In this document: positions 56,855 to 64,000 of the stretch, piece after piece
How the letters are laid out: each line of letters opens with the position of its first letter
Numbering within the stretch: the first letter of the stretch is position 1
From: Thermomonas paludicola
GTDB lineage: Bacteria; Pseudomonadota; Gammaproteobacteria; Xanthomonadales; Xanthomonadaceae
DNA length: 64,000 bases
Assembly (NCBI RefSeq): GCF_024498955.1
Contig: NZ_CP093311.1
Coordinates: forward strand, 1,364,001-1,428,000
Direction: 5' to 3'
Made by a program: the position numbers and the translations under genes
The notes under the pieces: model-generated
The model's database searches: none
What the model saw: only the letters and a program-made list of their open reading frames with translations
Told to the model about the DNA's origin: nothing

Positions 56855-58860
56855 CGCACCCTCCTTGCAAACTGACTATATTTCTGCCAATCACTAAAGC
56901 CCGGATGCGTATTGGCCCACGAGGTGGTTGACCAAGAATATATCCGGCCGTTCGGAAGAGATACGTAAGCCATTTGGTGCATCCCGGTTTGTTTAAAGAA
57001 CCCATGAGCAATGGATAGATCATTGCCACTAAAATTGGCATTTCCCGGATGAGTGTGAATATAACCTGAGAGCTGCGCCCCAAATATATCAATATCAGAC
57101 GCAAGTGGTGTAGATACTCCGCATTGAGCACTTCTTGAGCAAATCACGCCGTCGCTAAAAGTGGCTCCAATTCGATAACCACCACGGATCTTAAAAAATT
57201 TGGATGAAATCTCTGTATCGAACTTGTTTGCAATGGGCTGAACCTTATCGGACCAAGCTATAGCGGCCGCATCCATAGACGGATATGTGATATCCAAGTC
57301 GTCTCCGAGCGCTTTGTCTGCGGCCATCATTGCCGCACTCCCAACATGCGGATCAGTAACATTAACTCCTGATTGGTCGGCATTGTTAGACATGCTACTA
57401 GAAGGCGATTCAACTACAGCATGCCCCACCTCCGTATCAGCCCCATTCTTATACTTCCCCCCCGTCTGCCTCGACTTCACCCCCTGCGCCATCGCCCCCA
57501 GCACCATCCCGATCGCTGCGGATTTCAACGAGCCCATTATCCCCTGCTTGAACGTCCCGCCCATCACCATCGAACTCACGCCCCCATACAGCGTCCCGAC
57601 GAGGAGATTGGTGGCGAAGTGATCAAAAGCCGGTATCTGCGATCCAAATGCAGCCAATAACCCGCCCTTGATCCCCCCGTTCGCCATGCCCATCACGATG
57701 TTGAAGGCCATGGCAAATGGCTTGAGCGCGGTAATGAAGTACGACACGATGTTCAGAATCTGCCCGAACACCCCCAGCAACTTCCGCCAACTGAACATCC
57801 CCGTCGGATCGATCAGCGTCAACGGGTTGTTCAACACGTAGGTGTACGCGTTCCAGCTCTGCAGGTTCTGCGGCGCCTGCACCAGCGGATCGGCCTGCAG
57901 GAACCGCCCCAGCATCGGGTCGTACAGCCGCGCGTTCATGTGGATCACGTCCTGGCCGTCCACCATCTCGTGCCCGGTGAACCCGCGCAGGCCCGGCGGC
58001 GACACCGGCGCCGTTCCCGCCTGCGACGGATCCGTGGGGTTGCGCCGCTGGCCCCAGCCATCAAAGTCCTGCGGCTGCACCACCACGCCCTGCGCGTTGG
58101 TGTACTTCACCACCGACCCCAGCCGGTCGGTGAACACGTAGCGCGCGTCCTGCGGCTGCGCCCCGTCCGTCTTGATCAGCACGCCCGCGATGTTCCGCCG
58201 GTACGTCGTTCCGGCGCCGTTGAGCACCACCTCCACCTGGCCCACGTACAAGGTCCTGGTGCCGTCCGCATCCTCCCGCTTGTAGCGCTGCCCGTCCGCG
58301 CCGTACCAGTACCGCGTCCGCTGGCCGTTGCCGGTCACGATCTCGTAGGCGTGATCGTCCACGCTGTACTGGATCGTCCGGTCGTTCACCGTGCCCGGCG
58401 CATCCCGCACCGTCTGGTTGCCGTGGGCATCCCACGCGTACGTCCAGTTGCCGCCCGCTGCGTAAGCAGTCGTCAGCCGGTGCGGCCCCACGTAGCCCGT
58501 GCCGCCGCTGCCGCTGGTCGTCGTTGCCCCGCACCCCGCGCGGCCACCATAGCCCATCGCCGTCGTGGCGCCCCGGAACAGCCTGGCGCAGATGTTCCCC
58601 AAGGCGTCGTACTGCTGCCACTGGGTCAGCGTGTTCGTCGTCACGCCGTTGACCATCACCAGGGTGCCGGTGGTCAACCGGTTCAGCGCGTCGTACTGGA
58701 ACGCCTCGATGTAGCGCCCTTCCTTCTGCTGCGCGCTCAGATTGCCCGCCGCATCCCAGCTGTACAGCTCCTTCACCAGATCGCAGCTGTCCACGCCCGC
58801 GCACAGCCCCGTCTGCAGCCCGTTCAGCGGGTTGTACGTTCGCGTGAAGCTCCCGCCCAT
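56851..58860 (-). CDS. Rhs-family protein (N-terminally truncated) with JAB/DUF4329-like toxin end
   Basis: 669 aa. It starts inside the Rhs core (RTYNPLNGLQTG), so the usual ~700 or more N-terminal residues and any secretion domain are missing. YD-type repeats run to the core-associated motif GFTGHEMVDGQDVIHMNARL, YDPMLGRFLQADPLV and YTYVLNNPLTLIDPTG (about 330-365). A hydrophobic pre-toxin region and the TGGKY junction follow. The C-terminal domain has GYIHTHPGNANFSGND (about 600-613), resembling JAMM/JAB zinc sites (HxHP...SxxD) and DUF4329. The ORF begins MGGSF, as does the orphan cassette. The immunity candidate overlaps its stop. Confidence 0.8.
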   Translation of the reverse strand: MGGSFTRTYNPLNGLQTGLCAGVDSCDLVKELYSWDAAGNLSAQQKEGRYIEAFQYDALNRLTTGTLVMVNGVTTNTLTQWQQYDALGNICARLFRGATTAMGYGGRAGCGATTTSGSGGTGYVGPHRLTTAYAAGGNWTYAWDAHGNQTVRDAPGTVNDRTIQYSVDDHAYEIVTGNGQRTRYWYGADGQRYKREDADGTRTLYVGQVEVVLNGAGTTYRRNIAGVLIKTDGAQPQDARYVFTDRLGSVVKYTNAQGVVVQPQDFDGWGQRRNPTDPSQAGTAPVSPPGLRGFTGHEMVDGQDVIHMNARLYDPMLGRFLQADPLVQAPQNLQSWNAYTYVLNNPLTLIDPTGMFSWRKLLGVFGQILNIVSYFITALKPFAMAFNIVMGMANGGIKGGLLAAFGSQIPAFDHFATNLLVGTLYGGVSSMVMGGTFKQGIMGSLKSAAIGMVLGAMAQGVKSRQTGGKYKNGADTEVGHAVVESPSSSMSNNADQSGVNVTDPHVGSAAMMAADKALGDDLDITYPSMDAAAIAWSDKVQPIANKFDTEISSKFFKIRGGYRIGATFSDGVICSRSAQCGVSTPLASDIDIFGAQLSGYIHTHPGNANFSGNDLSIAHGFFKQTGMHQMAYVSLPNGRIYSWSTTSWANTHPGFSDWQKYSQFARRVR
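57451..57564 (-). repeat. 114-bp Rhs junction repeat, copy in the longer Rhs gene
   Basis: Partner of 56132-56245, 1319 bp apart in the same orientation. Recombination here would exchange the JAB-like end for the metzincin-type end. Confidence 0.85.
58264..58847 (-). repeat. 584-bp direct repeat, copy 2 (Rhs core)
   Basis: Partner of 53342-53925. Its N-terminal-side boundary (58847) is also where the Rhs sequence of this gene begins after the MGGSF start. Confidence 0.92.
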
Positions 58861-58962
58861 TCCTGATGAGCGCCGATCAGCATTTCAGCAGCTTTGGCAA
58901 GGGGCGATATTCCAAGCAGCAGCCCGCAGCGAGCGATTCCAAATCACATCGCAAGCGGATGA

Positions 58963-61900
58963 TCAGGCTGCACCGACACTGGCCCGCTGCGCCCGCGTCA
59001 TCCGGGCACGTGCAATCAATCGCGCCGTGCCTGCACGCAAGTCATCTAGCATGGCGTAAATGGTCGGCAGGAACAGCAGGCTGACCACGGTGGAAAACGC
59101 CAGTCCGCCGGCAATCGCGCGCGCCATCGGATAGTACGGCGGGCCTTCGCCGGCCACCTGCGTGGTGGACAGCGCAATCGGCACCATCGCCAGGATCGCG
59201 GTTCCCATCGTCATCATGATCGGCCGCAGGCGTTCGCGGCTGCCTTCCACCAGCGCATCGATGCGTGGCATTCCGCGCCGGCGCAGGTTGTTGATGTGCT
59301 CGATCATCACGATGCCGTTGTTCACCACCACGCCCATCAGCACGAGGATGCCGATGAAGGCCATGATGTTGAACTCGGTGCCGGTCAGCCACAGCAGCCA
59401 ATACACGCCGAAGATCGAGAACAAGACGCAGCTCATGATCGCCAGCGGGAATAGCAGCGACTCGAACACGGCCGCCATCACGATGAACATCAGGATCAGC
59501 GCGATGCCGACATTGCGCAGCATTTGCTGGTTCATGTCGATGTTCATGCCGAATCCGCCGCCCTCGAACGTGTAGCTGTAACCGGGCGGGAATTCGATGG
59601 CTTTCAGCGTGGTTTCAATGTCCTGCTTGGCCTCTTCCAGGCTGGCCTTGGGCGCAAGGCTGGCCTGCACCTTCAGCATGGTTTGCCGGTTCATGCGCTG
59701 GATGGTGTTGGCCGACGGGCGCATGCCCACGTCCACCATCGCCAGCAGCGGCACGCTGCGACCATCCGGTGTGCGCACGGTGAACGATTGCAGTTCGGCG
59801 GGGCCGTAGTGCTCGGCGTCCTTGAAGCGCACGCTGACCGGGATTTCCACATCGCCCTGCTGGAAGTCGCGCAGCGACGCCCCGCGCAAGGCCATGCCCA
59901 CGAACTGCGCCACCTGCTGCGCGGAAAAACCGTAGCTGGCCGCGCGCTCGCGATTCACCCGCACCGCCAACTCGCTGTTGGCATCGCCGGTATCCACGCG
60001 CACGTCGCGCAGGTGCTTGCTGCGGGCAAGCATGGGCAGGACGTCATCGGCCAGCTCTTTCAGCGTCTGCGTGGAATCCCCCGTCAAACTGAAGGAAATG
60101 CTCTGGTCGCTGCCACCCATGCCGCCCTGGCGACCGATGCCGATATTGGCGCGGGCCGACTTCGGCAGCCCGGCGCGAATCTCGTCTTGCACCTGCTTGG
60201 CCTTCTTCGCGTCCTTGCCGGTCAGTTCCACCTGGGTCATGGCCCAGCCCTGCTCGGCGTAGCGCGAGTACACCTGCTTGACGCCGAAGTGCTGCCGGTT
60301 GGCGGCGATGTACTTCTCCACCTCGCCAACCACCTTGCCCATTTCCTCCTTGGAATACGAGCCTTGCCACTGATAGAAAATCCCGATCCGGGTAGGGTCA
60401 TCGTCGTTGCCGGAATCACCCTTGCTGTGGGTGATCGGCACGATGCTGACGGCAATGATCAAGACGATGCCAAGCACGCTCCAGCCACGATGTTCCAGCG
60501 TCCAGCGCAGCAGCCTGGCGTAGCGCGCCTGCAGCGCGGTGAGGAAGGGCGACTTCAGCGCCGGAGGCGTCTTCATCCGCGCCGACAGCATCGGGATCAG
60601 GCTGATGGCCACCAGCCACGACGCCAGCAACGACACCGAAATGGTCACCGCCAGCTGGGTCAGGTAGATGGTCAGCATGTTCTTTTCGCCGAACATCATG
60701 GGCAGGAACACGATGCAGTGGCACAGCGTGCCGGCCGACAGCGCAATCGCCACGTGGCGCGTCCCGATGATGGAAGCCAGACGCGACTGCCCGGGGTATT
60801 TCTCGCGTTCCTGGTAGATGCTTTCCACCACCACCACCGCGTTGTCCACCAGCATGCCCACCGCCAGCAGCAGGCCCATCATCGACAGGATGTTGAGCGT
60901 GATCCCGGCGAAGTACATGAAGCCGAGGGTCATGATGAAACAGATCGGGATGGCGGTCGTCACCATCAGCGTGGACGGCCAGTGGCGCAGGAAGAAGTAC
61001 AGCACCGCCACCGACAGCAGCAGGCCTATCGCGCCGGCTTCCGCCAACGCCAGCAGCGAGCTGACGACCTCCTTGCCCTGGTCTTCGGTCACTTCGATGG
61101 ACACGCCGCTCAAGGCCGGGTCGCGCTTCAGCGCTTCCAGCTCGGTCTGCACCGAGTGCGACAGATCCACCAGGTTGGCGGCGCGCTCCTTGTAGATGTC
61201 CACGCCAACGCTGGGGCGGCCGTTGATCTGGCGCACGTAGCTCATGCGCTGCGGACGCAGGGCCACGTCGGCAATGTCGGCCAGGCGCACGCCGCGGTTG
61301 TTGATCGGCATGTCCCGCAGCTGTTCCAAGTCCGCCAACTCGCCCTTGGGCTGGATGCGCAGGCGACGCCCGTCATCGGTGATCTCGCCCGCCGACACCG
61401 AGAAATTGGCCGCCTGCAGGCGGCTGACCAGCTCGTTGAGTACCACGCCATTGGCGGTCAGGCGATCCGGTTCGATCGCCACCACCACTTCCTGCACCGG
61501 CACGCCCTCGACCTCGATGCGCGCCACGCCGGGGAGCCGTTCCAGGCGCCGCTTGATGCTCTGGTCGATCAATTCGCCGCGCGCGGAAAGATCCTCGTTG
61601 CTGGTCAGGCGCAGGCTGATGGCTTCCTGGTCGCCGGTACTCCAGCGGCGCACGAAGTAGCGGCGGAAATCGTCGGGCAGCTGGTCGCGAACGGCATCGA
61701 TGCGCTCGCGCGCTTCGGAGGCCGCCACCGCGATGTCGCGCCCCCAATCGCTGAACTGCACGAACACGCCGCCGCCGTCGGCGCTGGCGTTGGCATTCAT
61801 CGACTTGATGCCGGACATCGTCGCCAACGCTTCCTCGACCGGACGCACCAGATTGCGTTCCACTTCCTCCGGGCTCGACCCCGGATAGGGAAGCTGCACG

Positions 61901-62037
61901 AAGAAGAACGGCGCACTGGCCTCTGGCTGCGACTCCAGCGGCAGCCGGAACGACGCGATCAGGCCGATCACCACCATCGACACGAAAAGCATGACGGTGG
62001 TGACCGGGCGGCGGATGGACAGCTCGGTGATGTTCAT
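58963..62037 (-). CDS. RND efflux permease (AcrB/HAE1 family), downstream of a pair
   Basis: 1024 aa, 12 membrane helices expected. It exports compounds using the proton gradient as part of a tripartite pump. The start MNITELSIRRPVTTVMLFVS is the family N-terminus. The proton-relay helix reads GMLVDNAVVVVESIYQE, keeping the first Asp (AcrB D407) with Asn at the second position; the later repeat has LMGVVVNNGIVMIEHINNLR. The membrane-fusion protein would be encoded upstream, outside the window. It follows the other permease after 4 bp. Substrate not predictable. Confidence 0.92.
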   Translation of the reverse strand: MNITELSIRRPVTTVMLFVSMVVIGLIASFRLPLESQPEASAPFFFVQLPYPGSSPEEVERNLVRPVEEALATMSGIKSMNANASADGGGVFVQFSDWGRDIAVAASEARERIDAVRDQLPDDFRRYFVRRWSTGDQEAISLRLTSNEDLSARGELIDQSIKRRLERLPGVARIEVEGVPVQEVVVAIEPDRLTANGVVLNELVSRLQAANFSVSAGEITDDGRRLRIQPKGELADLEQLRDMPINNRGVRLADIADVALRPQRMSYVRQINGRPSVGVDIYKERAANLVDLSHSVQTELEALKRDPALSGVSIEVTEDQGKEVVSSLLALAEAGAIGLLLSVAVLYFFLRHWPSTLMVTTAIPICFIMTLGFMYFAGITLNILSMMGLLLAVGMLVDNAVVVVESIYQEREKYPGQSRLASIIGTRHVAIALSAGTLCHCIVFLPMMFGEKNMLTIYLTQLAVTISVSLLASWLVAISLIPMLSARMKTPPALKSPFLTALQARYARLLRWTLEHRGWSVLGIVLIIAVSIVPITHSKGDSGNDDDPTRIGIFYQWQGSYSKEEMGKVVGEVEKYIAANRQHFGVKQVYSRYAEQGWAMTQVELTGKDAKKAKQVQDEIRAGLPKSARANIGIGRQGGMGGSDQSISFSLTGDSTQTLKELADDVLPMLARSKHLRDVRVDTGDANSELAVRVNRERAASYGFSAQQVAQFVGMALRGASLRDFQQGDVEIPVSVRFKDAEHYGPAELQSFTVRTPDGRSVPLLAMVDVGMRPSANTIQRMNRQTMLKVQASLAPKASLEEAKQDIETTLKAIEFPPGYSYTFEGGGFGMNIDMNQQMLRNVGIALILMFIVMAAVFESLLFPLAIMSCVLFSIFGVYWLLWLTGTEFNIMAFIGILVLMGVVVNNGIVMIEHINNLRRRGMPRIDALVEGSRERLRPIMMTMGTAILAMVPIALSTTQVAGEGPPYYPMARAIAGGLAFSTVVSLLFLPTIYAMLDDLRAGTARLIARARMTRAQRASVGAA

Positions 62038-62041
62038 GGCG

Positions 62042-64000
62042 TCAGACCTTCGCCTCGCCGTTCGGCCCGCTTGCGCCCAGCGCATCGTGCTCGTGCGCCA
62101 GCACGTCGGCCACCGCCTCGGCATCCTTGCGCGCACGCCGGCCACGCTCGGCATAGAACTCGTCGGGCTTGCGATCCAGCAGGTCGTACACCACCGGAAT
62201 CACCAACAGGGTCAGCAGTGTCGATACCAGCAGGCCGCCGATCACGGTCACCGCCATCGGGCTGCGCACCTCTGCACCATCGCCAAACGCCAGCGCCAGC
62301 GGCAGGAAACCGAACACCGCGCACAGCGTGGTCATCATGATCGGGCGCAGTCGCGAGCGTGCGCCTTCGACCAGCGCCGCGCGCTTGGCCACGCCCTCTT
62401 CGCGCAACTGGTTGACCTTGTCGATCAGGATGATCGCGTTTTTCACCACCAGGCCGACCAACAGGATCAAGCCGATGAACACCACCACCGAAACCACCGA
62501 ACGGGTCACCAGCAGCGCGGCCACCGCGCCTACCAGCGCCAGCGGGATGGTGAACAGGATCACGAACGGGTGCAGCAGCGATTCGAACTGCGAGGCCATC
62601 ACCAGATAGACCAGGAACACCGCCAGGCCGAAGGCGAACAGCAGCGAGCGCAGCGACTCGTCCAGCTCCTGGCCTTGGCCGCCGATCTGCATGCCGATGC
62701 CCACGCCAAGCGGGTTGTCGGCCACCATCGCCTCCACTTCGCGGATCGCGGTGCCCAGGTCGATGTCGCGCAGGTTGGCCGACACGATGGCCACCCGGCG
62801 ATGATCGGCGCGGTGGATTTCACTGGGGCCGCTGGTGGCGGTGACGGTCGCCACCGACGCCAGCTCCACCGGCGCGCCCTTGCCCGAACTCACGATCAGG
62901 CGCCGGATGTCGTCCACCGAGGCGCGGTCGGACGCTTCGGCGCGCACCAGTACGTCGATCTTGCGATCCCGGAAGCTGTAGCGCGTGGCCACTTCGCCGC
63001 GCACCTTCTTCACCACCGCATCGGCGACCTGGCGCGTGGTCAGGCCCAGCGCGGCCGCGCGGTCCTGGTCGAACACGATCTGGATTTCCGGAAAGCCCTG
63101 CTCCACCGTGGATTTCACGTCGGCATAGTGGCCGTTGGCGCGCAGCATCTTCGCCAGCTTTGCGCCGGCGTCGCGGATCGCATCCAGATCCTGTCCTTCC
63201 ACCTCGATTTCCAGCGGCGGCGACAGGCTGAACAGTTCCGGACGGCTGAAGTCCACCTGTGCCCCCGGATGCTCGCGCATGGTCTTGCGCAGCGCGTCGG
63301 TGAGCGGCGCCTCGGCGTCGTTGCCCTGCATCACCACCGACAGCTTGCCGATGTTTTCGCCGCTTTCGGTGGGGCTGGCATCCAGCCGCGTCCCCGTGCC
63401 GGAGACGCCGTACAGCACGCGCACTCCGGCATCCTTCGCGTGCGCTGCCTGCACCTGCTGGATCAACGCATCGGTCTGCGCCAGCGGCGTGCCCGGCGGC
63501 AGCTTGGCGGTCATGTCGAAGCGGTCCTGCGCCAACTGCGGGATCAAATCGGTGCCCAGCATGGGCAGCACGGCCAGGGTCAGCGCGAACGCGATGCCGG
63601 CCACCGCCAGCAGCGGCGCCGGCCGTGCCAACGCCGACGGCAGGATGCGCAGGTAGGCCCGCTCGGCGCGCGCATATGGCAGCATCGCCAGGTCGCTGGC
63701 CTTGCGCATGACCGGGCCGATCACCGCGCCGGCAGCGCGCCAGATCCGCACGATTGCCCACACGACGGCGAAAAATCCGTAACGGATCAGCGCACCAATG
63801 CCGCGCCCCGCGTAGTGGCCGGGTTTCTGCCAGCCATGCTGCGGCTGCCAACGCGGCGCCCTCTGTTCCTCCGGAAAGCCCATCGGCGCGCGGCCCTTGA
63901 GCGCACTGAGCATCGGGATCAAGGTCATCGCCACCACCAGCGACACCGCGATGGCGATCGCCACGGTCAGGGCCTGGTCGCGGAACAGCTGGCCGGCGAT
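62042..64000 (-). CDS. RND efflux permease (AcrB/HAE1 family), 5' part outside window
   Basis: The frame is open to the last base; 652 C-terminal residues are present. They include the fourth-helix region end (AIAVSLVVAMTLIPMLSALK), the second porter domain, and the C-terminal helices with LVGLVVKNAIILIDKVNQLR, EGARSRLRPIMMTTLCAVFG and LLTLLVIPVVYDLLDRKP. The tail is long and charged (RGRRARKDAEAVADV). Two adjacent permeases recall MdtBC/MuxBC-type pumps built from two different permeases; this is inferred from the arrangement. Confidence 0.92.
   Translation of the reverse strand: MAGQLFRDQALTVAIAIAVSLVVAMTLIPMLSALKGRAPMGFPEEQRAPRWQPQHGWQKPGHYAGRGIGALIRYGFFAVVWAIVRIWRAAGAVIGPVMRKASDLAMLPYARAERAYLRILPSALARPAPLLAVAGIAFALTLAVLPMLGTDLIPQLAQDRFDMTAKLPPGTPLAQTDALIQQVQAAHAKDAGVRVLYGVSGTGTRLDASPTESGENIGKLSVVMQGNDAEAPLTDALRKTMREHPGAQVDFSRPELFSLSPPLEIEVEGQDLDAIRDAGAKLAKMLRANGHYADVKSTVEQGFPEIQIVFDQDRAAALGLTTRQVADAVVKKVRGEVATRYSFRDRKIDVLVRAEASDRASVDDIRRLIVSSGKGAPVELASVATVTATSGPSEIHRADHRRVAIVSANLRDIDLGTAIREVEAMVADNPLGVGIGMQIGGQGQELDESLRSLLFAFGLAVFLVYLVMASQFESLLHPFVILFTIPLALVGAVAALLVTRSVVSVVVFIGLILLVGLVVKNAIILIDKVNQLREEGVAKRAALVEGARSRLRPIMMTTLCAVFGFLPLALAFGDGAEVRSPMAVTVIGGLLVSTLLTLLVIPVVYDLLDRKPDEFYAERGRRARKDAEAVADVLAHEHDALGASGPNGEAKV

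Noticed and set aside
53279..58860. Repeats of the Rhs region as a CRISPR array or composite transposon
   Set aside because: The repeats are long coding duplications with no regular short repeat-spacer pattern, and no transposase or terminal inverted repeats were found.
57940..58866. Plus-strand 308-codon frame opposite the Rhs core
   Set aside because: Antisense of well-supported Rhs sequence; the same frame also exists opposite the other copy because the DNA is duplicated.

Overview
The window is GC-rich, gene-dense DNA from a gammaproteobacterium, most likely a member of the Lysobacteraceae (Xanthomonadales). Evidence for this is the order ftsK-lolA-rarA-crcB with divergent trxB, the block fliD-fliS-fliT-(PilZ-like)-rpoN-regulator-fleQ, and the protein sequences. 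The genus cannot be fixed from the sequence alone.

Layout. (1) 1-434: 3' end of an RraA/HMG-aldolase-type gene and its terminator. (2) 0.67-8.2 kb: flagellin, FlaG, cap protein FliD, chaperones FliS and FliT-like, a PilZ-like protein, sigma-54 (rpoN), a single-domain response regulator and the flagellar master activator FleQ. (3) 8.3-26.5 kb: basal body, motor switch and export apparatus (fliEFGHIJK, fliLMNOPQR, flhBA), then flhF, flhG and fliA (sigma-28), mostly with overlapping stop and start codons. (4) 26.6-36.1 kb: first chemosensory set (cheY-cheZ-cheA, stator motC/motD, parA, parP) and second set (STAS protein, cheY, a larger cheA, cheW). (5) 36.3-46.9 kb: an OprP-type porin, a 5' stub of a receptor gene, a small TonB-domain protein on the minus strand, a large receptor, a GAF-PAS-GGDEF-EAL protein, cheR, cheD, cheB and a short receptor. 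(6) 46.9-53.1 kb, housekeeping: crcB with a fluoride riboswitch, rarA, lolA and ftsK on minus, trxB on plus. (7) 53.2-58.9 kb, minus strand: an Rhs polymorphic-toxin graveyard/reservoir holding two partial Rhs cores that share a 584-bp direct repeat, a JAB-like toxin end with a coupled immunity candidate, an orphan metzincin-type toxin end with an overlapping lipoprotein, and the tail of a third cassette with a frameshifted immunity candidate. The cassettes are clearly AT-richer than the rest. (8) 58.96-64.0 kb: two adjacent RND efflux permeases, the upstream one running off the window.

Regulation that can be read directly. Sigma-54 sites (-24/-12, GG and GC 12 bp apart) lie before fliE, fliL and rpoN. 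A consistent sigma-28 signature (TCAA or TAAA, 15-16 bp, then GCCG[A/T]T[A/C/G]-like) lies before fliD, cheY, motC, the STAS operon, cheW, both receptors and, on the minus strand, the TonB-domain gene. This gives the classical cascade: RpoN/FleQ drive the basal body and FliA, and FliA drives filament, stator and chemosensory genes.

Most interesting: the Rhs cassette array with a metzincin-type effector candidate and decaying immunity genes; an identical C-terminal heptapeptide (AGSVELF) on CheD and the short receptor; and a TonB-domain protein apparently placed in the FliA regulon.
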